DNA from: Eleginops maclovinus | Lineage: Eukaryota; Chordata; Actinopteri; Perciformes; Eleginopidae | Assembly (NCBI RefSeq): GCF_036324505.1 | Contig: NC_086360.1 | Location: 12,188,793 to 12,252,792, forward strand | Direction: 5' to 3' | DNA length: 64,000 nucleotides | In this document: one piece after another, positions 46,453-64,000 of the stretch | How positions within the stretch are numbered: position 1 is the stretch's first letter | Layout of the letters: each line of letters opens with the position of its first letter | The notes under the pieces: model-generated | The model's input: only the letters and a program-made list of their open reading frames with translations | Database searches by the model: none | Told to the model about the DNA's origin: nothing | Program-made: the position numbers and the translations under genes

Positions 46453-49180
46453 TATCAGTAAAAGCACAGAAGAGTTAATCTGCAGGTGTGTGGCTGAGGT
46501 TAGGAGGGGGAGGAGGAGATAAACATGTCAGGCGAAATCAGGAAGTAGACAGACATTATTGTGCTTTCCCACAGTGTCAGGCCGCTTAAGAGGAAGTGTT
46601 GATTAAAGGTGATCAGAGTGAAGGTGAGGGACTATTTCTGACACATTGGTTCATAAAATGTGAAATAATAGCTTCCTACCATTGATAAATGAAGAGCAGA
46701 GGTGAGACAAATGACAAAGAGAACTACCGTACTGTTCTGAGTATTTACAGCCTTTTTCTCTCACACTAATTCCAAAAAATATCTGCATTTAAGTCAAGTT
46801 GCAGTGACAATAACTGTGTCGAGCTACTTCTCTCTGGTGAGCCTCCTGTAAAGTTATATCAGGGCCCCAGGAGGAAAAACGAAAAGTCCTGTAACCATGA
46901 AGTGAATTAGGATGGGCAAACAAGGGAAAACACACTGAACATTATTCAAATGTTTTACTATTCAGTTATAAACAGTGTGTCCTAGTTATATTTAATGGGG
47001 AAATATTTTGATTACATCAGTTTTCAAGAATAGTTTTAGTGCATTTTATCTGCAATAGTTTTTTTCCTAAATACCTTTGTTCCTAAATACCTTTGGCTTT
47101 GTTACCAAAGACCTAGAGAGTAAAAACTGTATGAGCAAACATTTCCAGATATATTCGTTATGTGAAATTAAATAAAGCATTTCTGTGACTCACTGGAGTC
47201 TCTATAAAGATGCCTTAGAAGTTTGGCAACATTTGCACAAGTTACAAGAATGAAAACTATTCAAAAAGATCACCATCACTCCGACCTATTGTTTTGCTAT
47301 CAGTACATTTTTCCAGACAGCAGACTCAACTCAAGTTAATACATTTCAAAAGACGTTTAAGTTCAAAACTAAAGTCAGCTAGCCAAACATGAAAATAGGG
47401 ATTATGTGTGCAGATATGTAGAAGTGACACTTTTTGAAACAATTGATAGATTTCCAAAACGTGATGCATTTTCAGAAAATAATGTGTTGGACTTGATCTA
47501 AATTAGACAAACCTGACCTGCATCTGTATTAATTCCTATTACATTTTGACATCAAATTTACACTAAACCATGGCTAATGGCTTCTTAGTCAACCAATAAA
47601 CTGATTTTGTGGAGCCTTCCACAAAGACCAAACATAAAACAGTGTAAAACTTGTATCTATAAAGTAAAGCACAATGCCGATACTTCAAGGTGTGTTTACT
47701 CAAGCTTGCCTTCTTACTCCCATACAATGTAAACTTGTGTAGCGCATTATAACATTTTACCTAATTCAGATCTCCCTGAGAAAAAAAGCTGAAATATAAG
47801 TTGCTTCATGAAATGTTTACAGAGAATTCAGTTACAAAAACCGGAAAACTGTGCCATCAACAACACTGCCCGCTTCCTTATCACTCTGCTCAAAGTCGTC
47901 AGGATGTAAACAAAAATTTGACCAAAATTAAAACAGTACTTTACCATTGTCATGACTTGGGGTTGAGTCTTGCAGCTCAAGTCATAAGGAAATGTCTTTG
48001 TTTCGGTCCTTGGATGCAAATGGTTAAGAAGATTGAGAGTGAACGATACAGAGAGAATGTGAAGAGCAGCTCTAACTGATCTCATTTGCATTTCCTACCT
48101 GAGTGAGGCAGGCTGCCTCACCTGCTGCTCTGTCTGCCTCTAAATGCGCTGCAGACTCACTCAGCTCCAACATGGCTCCACATTTGCCTAAACTGCTCAT
48201 GGCAGTATAACAAACTGAGTCATGTATCTGGCAAGTGGTAAATAACATCTCCTTTGTATTCTGTCTTCAAACAAAAAGTGGAAATTAATGATTAACTCAC
48301 ACATGAAACACACACATGCTATGAAGCTTGGCAAGTAAGCTACTGTCATTGATACAAGGTAAAAACACAACAAAAACACAGTGGAGGTGATGAAGAAAGC
48401 ATCCACACTTTAAAACCAAAATAAGTTATGCCACAGTACAACCTGTGTTGAGGCGTCAGTTGTCCAGGACCCTTGGTCAAGGTCTCTCTAACCTTTAGAT
48501 ATTCTGCTGATTCATATTATGCTGTTTTTGGATATAGTTTTTGTTACATTTTAATACAAATATGGTTTTCTTTTTCATCTATGGTTATGTTTTCTCAATA
48601 AGGGTATTTTGGGAGTGACATCATTTTTTATGGTTGAATAAAGTAAAGCTTGAAAAAAAAAAAAAAAAACTGTTGAAAAATGAGTCTGTTATAGGTACAG
48701 GCAATGGTCCATTAGGTTATGTATCAAACTTAATTGGACGACCCATAAGTCCTTATCTGTAAATGAGACTTAATAAGATGCTATGGGGAACATTTATGGG
48801 ACTGAACCGTTTGTGTGAAAAACTGTTTATCTGCAACATGAACATATTAACAGCCACAAAAGTCCAACAAATATTTTCCTTGGTTCATAGAGTGCTGTCA
48901 TGCTTCACAAATAAAGAAAAGTTCAATAAATGTGAGATATAACAAGAATGTTGCAATGATTCTAATGAAAGTCAACAAAAATCATCGGTCATGTCAGGAA
49001 TGGGATCAGGGCACTGTCAAACTGTTGAATATAAAAGAAAAACATGTATTTCAAAGGTTAAACCCTTAAGAGTTTTTTTTGCCTTAGTGAACTTCAGTAA
49101 TTTGTAACTGTTAATATTTCAGGAATGAATTGAATTTAAATAAATCACGAAACAATGCAATAAAAGATATATTCCAAATA
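46453..49180. other. Intergenic: adaptor upstream, plat downstream
   Basis: No gene recognised. A minus-strand stretch at about 48103-48205 begins with ATG, stays open and ends CTCAG|GTAGG or GCAG|GTGAGG, so it could be an upstream exon of the adaptor; this is unproven. A poly(A)-ended plus-strand segment lies at about 48480-48669. Confidence 0.5.
48480..48669 (+). repeat. Poly(A)-ended retroposed 3' end
   Basis: GGTTGAATAAAGTAAAGCTTG followed by 17 A residues on the plus strand is the signature of a reverse-transcribed polyadenylated RNA or a LINE 3' end. The left limit is arbitrary, since the source was not recognised. Confidence 0.45.
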
Positions 49181-49183
49181 TTA

Positions 49184-50297
49184 TTTATTAACAAAGGAGT
49201 ATGTTGCTAGATGTGGTTATAATGACAGAGATAATAAATTACCATACTACAGTCACACAGCACAAATATTACTTTCTCTAATACAATATAAAATACACAT
49301 AAATATTAACTTAGTAAAAAAAACATTTAAAACCCAGTCAGAGAACAAAAGGATTTTGTTAAGTTTTTGCAGTCAATAAGCAGTATAATATATAACATAG
49401 AACAAAACAACATAAAATCAATATTCAGACAATATACATGTTAGGCTATGTACATGCTGGGCTCAACCCAGGTGTCTGTCGGAGGAGTGCTCTGGGAATC
49501 TGATTTTTAAAGACGTAGTGAGAACAACGAACAGAGCACAGGTTTTTGTATAGGAGTATCTCCATGCTACCTCCTGTTCCAAATTTAATATCTAAAAGAC
49601 TTACAGGAGTTCAAACTGTGAAAACAAGCAGAATCTGAGCCAGCAGATACATTTAGTGTTTCGGTCTTGATCCCCTAAAGCCCCAAAGTAAGCTGATGCA
49701 GAACTTACAATTACATTAAAACATATAAAACAGCATAACATAAAACCTGCAACACAATCTTTTTGTAATGCCTTCATTCCTGTGTGGAGTGTTCTTTTGG
49801 ACTAAAAGCACATCTGACCTGAAGTATAAACCGGCATAAGGACCGCCACAAAGACAAGAGGGATGTACGGACATTCCCTATTTTTCCTGTCCATTTTGTT
49901 GGAAGACATATTCAGAAACACATTATTCTCTGCTTGCATGAAGAGACAACAATTATTATTTAGGTCAAGATGACCCCGAAGGGCAAAAAGAGTTTGTCCT
50001 GTGTTTCTGTCCATTTGTACTGTCACGTTAAACACAGTTAGGAACAGAAAAAAAACGAAACACAGAGCTACTTTGAACATGAAAACTGTGATTGAGGTCT
50101 TTCTTGTGCGTTCCTGTAGGAGTGCTCCTGCTGGTTTAGAACCTCCATTAGTTTGGATTTAGATAAACAACAGAGTGAGAGTCCTGTTGATCTCTCTGTC
50201 TATCTTCTCAATGATAAACATATCTGTGTTTGCTGTTCTACCCACTATGTTTGTGGGTACGGTCATCTTTCAAAATCTTCTTCATTCCTTCCTTAAT
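49184..50297 (-). other. plat: Probable plat 3' UTR
   Basis: Runs from the TAA stop to a minus-strand AATAAA (TTTATT at 49184-49189 on plus). It is AT-rich with several ATTTA-type elements. It contains a 92-codon minus-strand ORF (49802-50080) with a hydrophobic start, probably chance. Confidence 0.5.
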
Positions 50298-55637
<5,340 letters not shown>

Positions 55638-56782
55638 GGCTTATCAAGTCGTATTCTAAGAGCTGGAAGAAGAATAAAGTTAGATATTAAAAACAATGGC
55701 CCAAAGTTTTACCTATCCCTAGCATGTGTAGGCGCTGATACCTGTAGATGCTGAGTGTGCAGACGGAGCATGTATTTTAATGTTGAATCCATCTAAATCT
55801 TTGGTCATGAATCAGTCGATACTAAGCCAACAACAACAGGAAAACAATCCTGACTATTCTGTTTGCTTCCTCCATCCCTAAACCTGCCACAGAGGGAGAT
55901 CACTAGAGAGGAAAGGGTGGGAAACTTCAGGTCATTTTTATTTCCTTGAAGTGTTGACTTCTTGACCGAGACAGGAAGTTTTAATAGCCCGAAAAGACAC
56001 TGAGTTCAACATAAATGTGTGCTATAGAATATGTCTTTGTTGTCCTGATCTGAAAACAAATTCCCCTTTTTTATCATGATTCCTCTATACCGGTTCTACT
56101 GTGAATAAACAGGAAGCAGATTATATTCACTTCGTGCTAAATAAGAGACACTGACTGACAAACACCAAAATCTGGTCTCAGCACGCAACTCAAAGTTTCT
56201 GCACCATACTGACAGCATTCCTCCTCTAGTAGAGCAGATCAGCAGCTGTGGGAGGATAAAGTGACTCAGGGCTTTAAAGGGAAAGAAGGGGGAACAAAAA
56301 AAAAGCCCCAAAGCAAAACAAAGTAACTACAGCCATATTTTCCCTTTTATTCTTTTAGAAAAGGACATCTGAAACCAAACTTGTTCCTCTTCTCCGTTTT
56401 AAATAATCTATGCAATTCTATGCAGAAAATAGGTTTCGAAGAAGAACGCCTGTGATCCACAGTCAAGTGTGACTAAACATGAGTCACAAAAGAAGAAGGA
56501 GGGGGGAAGATGGAGAAGAGAGAACATGGGAAAGAGGAAAAAAAGAAAGTTGTAATTGAAGTCTGAAAAGGAAAAATGACCTGAATATAAAAAAGTTGCT
56601 TTAAAAAAAGCATTAGGAGCTTGTTAGACTCTTACATGATCAGATATAACTTTGTGTTTACATGCCTGCACATTTTCTACTCTTCTTCTCTTTGCCTCCA
56701 ATGACTCACCTTCTGTGGTTGATCTAGCTAATAAAAAACAGGGCTGTGTTTTCATACATCAGTAAAACAGCTAGGCTGGCAA

Positions 56783-56909
<127 letters not shown>

Positions 56910-59756
56910 GTGTTCAGGAACGTGGAGCTAATCAACACATTTATCACAAAGATTCACAAAGATTTACTGTTCATTGTGCTCATTGTTCATTGGAACAAAG
57001 ACTCCCTCTCAGGATTTACTTTTAAAACACAGACACATAAATGCATTCACAAACTCACCTTTAAGAGAACAGGTCCCTTGAAAGCTATCCCTGCCTCACA
57101 GAAATAATTTAAAAAAAACGTTGTCCTGCGCTTTTACCCCCCAAATGAGCCTCACTGGCAGGGTAACAACAACACACTTCCTTTTTGTTTCCTTTGTGCA
57201 GCTGTTCAGCTCTGTTCAGTCACTCCTCTCTCCAGCCCTGTCAGCTAGAAACATATGTTTCCTGTTTAAATACTGAGAGCACGGGCCCCATGCATTTCGG
57301 AAACATGCGTGCATATCAACACATTCAAGCCACGAAAACACACACCAACATGCACACATTAGATATGAGCATATGTGTACCCCACCCTCTGTCTGTGGTA
57401 TCTGACATGCAGAGGCCCTGTTTTGGAGCCATCAAAACTATTCCCACAATACAACTGGCCTGAGTTTTAGCTGTTTTTGTGGTGTGTCTCATAACATTTA
57501 GTGCATATGAATAGACATCAACACAAGATTGAAAACAGGAAAGTAAAACTGTCTCTTTAAATGTTATGCAGTGAAACCAACTTCCTAAGAGTGATTAAGT
57601 TTTAATGTGTTGAGTACTGGTTTTTGTTTTAGGCTAACAAGGGCTGTCTGGAGACCAATCATTTTTAATGTGAATGTATGTTTGCGGTGGGTTGTTTTCT
57701 ATCTACTATCTGAGGTGTTTTGTGTGCAACTATGGGCTGAAAACAGGCAAAAACAATTATAAAGTGCAAAAAGGAACATTCCTTCAAATAATTTTACTTC
57801 CAACAGTCAATTGAACAGTAGCCAAGCCAAAACATCAGTACACATTCAACCAACTCTTTATAGCCTCTTCTACCATTAAAGAGAGAAAAACAAAACTTGC
57901 GCACGCTGCTTGAAACAACTTTTGAAAAGTGGGGCATCCCAATGAGAACTAATTGCTCATAAGGACCAGAGCCAATCATATGTTGGTATGATTGGCTCAG
58001 ACAAAGCAACAGGTTCACAAGCAAGCCTCTCTAATGAGTCAGTCTCAAAGGCATTGATAGTGGTCGGGCTTGTTTTGAAACAACAAATCAGTTAATAGCT
58101 GAAACCTGTACAGTACTACAGAACGCACCCTGAGGAGAGTGTAGTTCCCCTAGTAAGTAAGCTATGAATTGAAGAAATTCAGACATATTTCAGAGCAGCA
58201 GCAGTCAGACTGTGAGTCATCTGCAGCTTAATTACAGCAGATTTGAGATGCACCACATCAGCAAAGCAAACGCATGCAACAGATGATACAACAGACACAC
58301 ACAAACACACTCAATGTTTTTTACAAATAGAATTAGGTACCTATTACTGTGCTGTCGTGGCATATTCAAAGAGACTGGTTTTATGTTCCGACCACAATTC
58401 TTGACATCTTAGCGGTGAGTTTACCGGATCATTAACATGTGTCTGTAATGGTGACGGTGCGCTGAGGTTGTAACAGTTGGAGGTGAGACATTCTTGCAGT
58501 AACAAGGCCCAAAAGTGAGAATGGTTTCACGGCATGCAGGGAGCATAGTGGCCTCTCACTGTGAAGATCAAATGATGGTTCACTGCGCAATTCAAAGCAT
58601 CTCTGAGGTTTATTTTCCTGTCTTTTTTCTGTTTAAAAAAACTGATTTATAAAAGGTTGTAAGAGTAGGTGAACAGCCCATGCTGGCATCCAGAGAAGAA
58701 ACTTGCCGATGAAACACCTTTTAGTATTGTGGCACTTGTACAGTCTTATTTTCTTTGGCACTGACATTTACTTCTTCGAGCGCTCAAAATCTGTGGGATC
58801 GTAAAGATTATTCCCATGCTTATCTCACAGAACCATTAAGGCATTGTTCCTTCAGTTAAGAGGTTTGCATGTATCATGTTTGCTGATAATGTGTTTTGAC
58901 ATTCAATGTCATCACACTTCTGTGCAGGAATTAAGCATTCCTTACAAGGGGGGTTTTCAGTCAAGCTTCATAAAGCAGCTGTGATACGTCTCTGAAAAAA
59001 ATTCCCCAGAACAAAGGGTTGCATTGTTGTCTTACAGACTCCCTCTGTGCACTATGTGAAGCCTTGAATTCCTTATCAAAAGGACTCACAGACCCAAAAG
59101 ACGCAGGTAAAAATAGCAGGTGTTGACATTAGAAAATAAGTATTAACTGAGATTATGGAACAGGAGACAGCTTTCTGGAAAGACATGAAAGGATGGAGAG
59201 AGGGTGGAGAAATAAGTAAAGGGGGAGGTAAAAGAGATCCCAAAGATCAGCAGAAATACTATGAGTAGTCCTGAGTCATCCCAGCTTCCAGCAGACACAG
59301 AAGGAGGCATTGATAGGATTTATAACCCGTTTTCACCCCATTAAATGCAGCAAAGAGTCAGATAGGGAATAGCTTGTGAGAGGGGTTTTTGATTCAAGAT
59401 TGAAGTGAAACTGTGGCTTAGATAAAGCTCAGTAATTATTCCAGTGACACGTGGACCGTTGTTCCCACAGTCTGACCAATACTTATTTTACAACTTTTAG
59501 ACCCAACAGGCTCATCCTGTGAGTCACAAACATCAGTGTGAGGCACTAACGCAGCTGACCCCACAGCCAGGAATGAAGATAATGGATACAAACTCTACTT
59601 TCTCTAAACATGCAACATATAGATTATCAGTGTGATAGAGAGCATCAGCGCTGACGGATGCCGGGGAGTAGAATTCCCAAAGAGCCAGCGCCAGACACAA
59701 ATCCAATTCATTAGCCTGATAAGCGCCTGCATAGCAGTGATCCTTTGCAGGTTTTG

Positions 59757-59856
<100 letters not shown>

Positions 59857-60669
59857 TGAGATGAATCATCGTAGCAGGCATGTTCCCCGATAACACACAC
59901 TGAGTCTAGCAGCAGAGCACAGAATCACCTTGTTCTTTTAGAATTTGTAACATTATATCTTGCTTATATCTTAAAAGATTAAATGTGACCTTGACAACAT
60001 AAATGAATTTTTTTTACGCTGTGTGAAGTGCTTGGGATGAACAGTAAGTGTAACGCTGAGAGGTAAGTCATACTTCTCCTCAGTTTAAACAGGTGGATGT
60101 GGATGCATGGAGGTAAATACAGAGCTGCTAAAGTCAGAGTGAGAAAGTGTTGGGATGCCAAATGAATGTGCGAGCACAAGGATATCCAAAATCCCAGTTT
60201 CACAGTTAGTGTCTGTTGCCACTAATGGACTGATTTGATAACATGAGATTTTAATTGCTTTTAATTTAAAACTTGCTAATTAGTTTGAAATAAAATGGGA
60301 GCACTGCATGTCAAAATATCTTCATATTATTTTGTAATCACAGAGGATTGAACTGTCAGTATGTATTATATAACACTGAACACTCCGCGGCGTTAATTGA
60401 TCTGATTAACTTTAAGAGTCTTTCGGTTCAAATATCTTGATTGCTTTTCAAATGCCAATAACTCGTGTTTTCCTTGACATATTAAATAATTACCATGCAA
60501 AATGTTTAAGACAATATAACCACCAAGGAACTCTTCAATCTCAGATCATTTAGAAGTTTATGGTATGAATTCAGAATAGAACATAACAGAAATTGGCATA
60601 ATAAAACGCTGGCGCTTCCCCTTATAGATCCGCGTTACAGTAAAATAAACATGAAAAAAAAGCTCTTAC

Positions 60670-60770
60670 CAGAATAAAAGTCTTCTGAGTCGCTTTCTTG
60701 TCAGTGTCTTCGCAGCAGTAGTGAGTGTCCTCAGTCTGAGCTGGTTACCCCTCTTTTCTGAGTTTTTATC
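60670..60770 (-). promoter_or_regulatory. plat: Probable plat non-coding exon 1 and core promoter
   Basis: On the minus strand a TATA-like GATAAAAAC at about 60769-60761 is followed some 30 bases later by an expected start near 60735 and then a clean donor (TTTATTCTG|GTAAGAGC at 60669). Upstream sequence to about 60900 is GC- and CpG-rich. Mammalian PLAT also has a non-coding first exon. Assignment to plat rather than an unknown transcript is inference. Confidence 0.5.
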
Positions 60771-62189
60771 GGAGCGCTCCGGTTCTCCCGGTCCATGAAG
60801 GGGGAGGGCTCAGCGGGGAAGCTTGGCTGTCCCGCCGGATGATGATGCAGCCTGCTGGGCGGCGCCGCTGCAGGCGGGACCGTCCCAAAGGGGTTTCATC
60901 TGGGAAGAAATAAATCTGTAATAATACTATGGAATTCATCATTTGATTAAATTAACAACATAAAAACTAGAGTCAGGATTTGTTTAATGGTACTCAAACA
61001 TTGTGAGAAGTAAATCGGTACATAATATTACAACAAGATAAACTATAAAGTAAGATTATTTGAAGACAAGATTCCAAAATATTAGAAAGTGGTTGTTTCT
61101 GAACAGATAGAAAAAAAGATGGTGTCAAACTGCAAAATTAGTAAATCAGGTGACCAATAAGGGAAGAAACCTCATAAAAAATACATATTAATAATCAATA
61201 AACATATAATTACATCATGAACATCAGGCTGTAAGAAGCACAAAAATGCACCACAATGTAGCTAAACCACACATCCATAAGATGGTTTCTAAATGAGGTG
61301 TACTTTATAATTTATTGTTTTCTTTTACTTACTCTAAATCTACCAGAGCTTTAAAGATGAAGTGTGCAGTGTTATAAAAAACTGCCCCAATATTGATTTA
61401 ACAGGCTGTGATTGGCTGTGTGTGACACTGTATCGGTGTGGTTAACCACCTGGCACCAGGAGTCCTTTGTTACAACCACAGTTCTCCTTATTCAACCCAT
61501 CCCTTCCTCAGGAAATTTGTCACTATGCCTCGAGAATAGTTACATCTTTTCTTAGCACCAACAGAGATTTTATTTGCATTGGATAATTCATGGTCAGTGT
61601 TATTACTGTTAGTTTATTCTGCATTAAATGGCTGAAAACATGGTACTCAGGCACATAATGGGCAATGGTAGATAGTTTGGCGTCTGCCCTTTTTCTTTCC
61701 ATCTGTGTTAGATTTGACCGCACACACACACACACACCCTTGTGATGAATTAAAAAAGCACTGCAGTTATCCTTGATTTGACTGCCCATCACTTACATTA
61801 TGCAATGATGGCAATACACGGAATTTTGGACTAGACAAACCACTTTTTCAAACATTTGTGTTTACTCTCTTCCTGTGTGGGTGAATGTTTTCACGATTCC
61901 ATGGACTCAGATTCTCCTAACCCAAAAACAAAGTATCGAGTGCCACGTATAATGAATGTTAAATAATCTATTTTGGTTAAGTTTGTCAAATACAAATGAG
62001 CTAATCTTTTACAGACAAATATATCAGTGGTATCGATATCTTCATACAGTTCTTTACAGAGAAGCATCTAAGCTTATTTAGCAAGATGTCAAACTTTTCC
62101 TTTGCCAGTGAATTTTTTCACAACACATAGGCCTCAGACAGCTAGTGAAGTCACACATCAACATTTACAAAAAGGCATCAACAGATATT

Positions 62190-62260
62190 GCAAGGAAAGT
62201 TTATTTATAAAACACAATACACACAGAAGCTACTAGAAGTGCTTTACATAAGGCCAAATA
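62190..62260 (-). repeat. LINE 3'-tail-like repeat
   Basis: On minus it reads GTAAAGCACTTCTAGTAGC and then TTTTATAAATAAACTTTCC, the same form as at 1418-1485. Confidence 0.5.
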
Positions 62261-63906
62261 AAGTTTTGAAAAAAGACACAGGTAAGAGAAAAAGGAGTAT
62301 AAAACAATATAAAAATAATGATAGACTGAAAAAAGACAAACAGAGACAAGATAAGTGCAATTTCAGAGCAAATTAAGGGACATTTGGAGAGTATATTACA
62401 TTAATTGATATTGAATCACAGATCTGACTAAATGGGGGCCACAACAATGTCAGCTAAACTGTCCTGAAACTGTAAAGGTTGCTATAGCAACAACATGTTC
62501 AACTGAAATGGTGGGGGCAGAATAAAAAGGTTATAATTAAACAGATCAACATATTGGAGAATAAACTCTTACTACCTTATTAAGGACAACATTTAAGGCA
62601 TTTCCCCAGGATAGGATTACGTGACTGAACATATAAAAAAAAGGTCTCTCAGTATGAGGTCTTTTTGACTTCCATAGAGCCCTCTCCTTGAGTAAAATCC
62701 TTACTGGGAAAATATCAGGAAGTGAACATAGTTTGTTAGTATAAACAGGAACGTTCTCCTACAAACATTTACAATCTGATAAAGTATTCCTTACACACCC
62801 ACAGATCACGTCAGAGGAGCATCAAATATGTGTAGGAAAACAGATGCCGATGAAGTTTGTTGGTTGCATCAGTGAGGCGTCAGTTTTCACCTGAAATCTT
62901 TGAGCAATGAATAACAGGTGATGAAATTAAACAAACATCACTGGTTTGCTTTGGAAATTCTGAAGTGCATCCTCCTTGTACTGGACAACCGTTTGATGAT
63001 TTTGCAATGATACTGCAAAAGTGAAAGAATGGTAAATACATAAAATAATAATATTGGATTTAAGTAAAGACACATCAAGCAGTTTGATGAACAAAATGTA
63101 TGTCAGGTTAATTACAACTCTTATTAAAGTTAAGTTATTTGTTTTAGTTTAATTTTTAACAAGTATTCTCTCAATCAGATGTTGGATGACCTTACATTCT
63201 CGATCTTCTTGGAAATTCATCTGAGTTTATATTCAAATGACTAATTAAATGATAACAGCATAAGAGTGTTTCCAAACCATTTGAGACAAATAGCTTTTTC
63301 CGCTTAAGAAGAAGATACATTTTCAGGGTAAGATGTGACATATTAGTAGTCCGGTCATGAACAGATAGGTGGTGACTCTGCTGTCCTGCATGGTTTGAAA
63401 AGATGATCCAGCCTTTAGCGAGAAGTTGTTCAACAGAGCCTATATTTGTATTATGTCCATTCCCAAAGCAGTGGCCGCCACACTCAATAACAACATCAGT
63501 AAAATCATTTATTATGCTTTTGTTAGCTTCCACACTTTTTTATTGACTAACAGATTAGAGCATTTTATTTTTATTTAATTGTATGTGAGCAGACTTTACA
63601 AGTCAAACAAATTGAAATACTGACTGAAATTACATGATATAAATTATTCTCACTGAGCTCAATATCTATATTTGACATGTCCAGGTGGAAGTTTTCAAAT
63701 AAAATCATCTTAAAACAGATTAATCATTTGTAGCCATGTAAAACTATGTGGTGAAGCACAGACATGAAGCTGCCAGCTGTTGCAGACTGAGCCACTTTGT
63801 GGGCGGTTCCTTACAGGTTTACAGGAAATGTGAGAATCAGGAAGTCGAAAGTTTGAAAGGTTTGTTTTGTCGGCGAAGACGACTGCCAAAATGTCCAAAG
63901 TTTGAC

Positions 63907-63910
<4 letters not shown>

Positions 63911-63938
<28 letters not shown>
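63911..63938. repeat. (AT)n microsatellite
   Basis: Fourteen AT units. Confidence 0.95.
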
Positions 63939-63944
<6 letters not shown>

Positions 63945-64000
63945 TGTTCAAAGAAAACCAGGTGTGAAAACTGCCTCCGAAGTCTAAGGTAGGATTTAGT

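Larger units (their letters stand above)
60900..64000. other. Upstream intergenic region, no confident gene
   Basis: AT-rich sequence with a short (CA)8 at 61721-61737, a LINE-tail-like repeat at 62190-62260 and (AT)n at 63911-63938. A minus-strand segment near 62930-63012 could be a short terminal exon but is unassigned. Confidence 0.55.

Noticed and set aside
49802..50080. 92-codon minus-strand ORF with signal-like start FKVALCFVFFLFLTVFNV
   Set aside because: It is inside the probable plat 3' UTR, in AT-rich sequence, lacks cysteine or domain patterns and has no splice context. Hydrophobic starts are frequent in T-rich strands.
63192..63533. 113-codon minus-strand ORF containing CGGHCFGNGHNTN
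   Set aside because: No family recognised; composition is that of random AT-rich sequence and it is flanked by no convincing splice sites or promoter.

Overview
The window is nuclear DNA from a teleost fish. The evidence is four multi-exon vertebrate genes with GT-AG introns, an extreme density of (CA)n/(TG)n microsatellites, and dispersed repeats of the kinds common in teleosts: tRNA-derived SINEs, LINE 3' tails and small TIR elements. All four genes lie on the minus strand and read right to left. There is no operon, CRISPR array, phage or integron structure, and I found no plausible new defence or mobile system.

Layout. (1) Positions 1-13030 hold the first three coding exons of the mitochondrial citrate carrier slc25a1; its remaining exons lie beyond the left edge. 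Its introns are packed with microsatellites, a ~585-bp compound tetranucleotide array, and two copies of a ~190-bp block ending in (CA)n. (2) Positions 15530-38332 hold a complete clathrin heavy chain gene. I could place all 31 coding exons, and they join in frame to exactly 1675 codons plus stop, the length of human CLTC. (3) Positions 41502-46452 hold an SLP-76-family adaptor (BLNK/SH2D6-like) with small exons coding tyrosine and proline motifs and a C-terminal SH2 domain. (4) Positions 50298-55637 hold a complete tissue plasminogen activator gene, plat: finger, EGF, two kringles and serine protease, 581 aa. A probable non-coding first exon and promoter lie near 60670-60770. Positions 60.9-64 kb show no confident gene.

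The genes do not form one pathway. The clathrin gene's 3' end lies 2.5 kb upstream of the start of slc25a1, in the same orientation. As I recall it, this is the arrangement of CLTCL1 and SLC25A1 on human 22q11.2, so this clathrin copy may be the positional counterpart of CLTCL1 even though it encodes a full CLTC-length protein. Other points of note: a QLMLP in place of the usual QLMLT Hsc70-binding motif in the clathrin tail, a GA/TG microsatellite starting a few bases inside a clathrin splice donor, a methionine where tPA's activation cleavage normally exposes isoleucine, and an extra Asn-rich linker exon in plat.

Gene models come from reading splice sites and comparing translations with remembered protein families. 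No alignment or transcript data were available.
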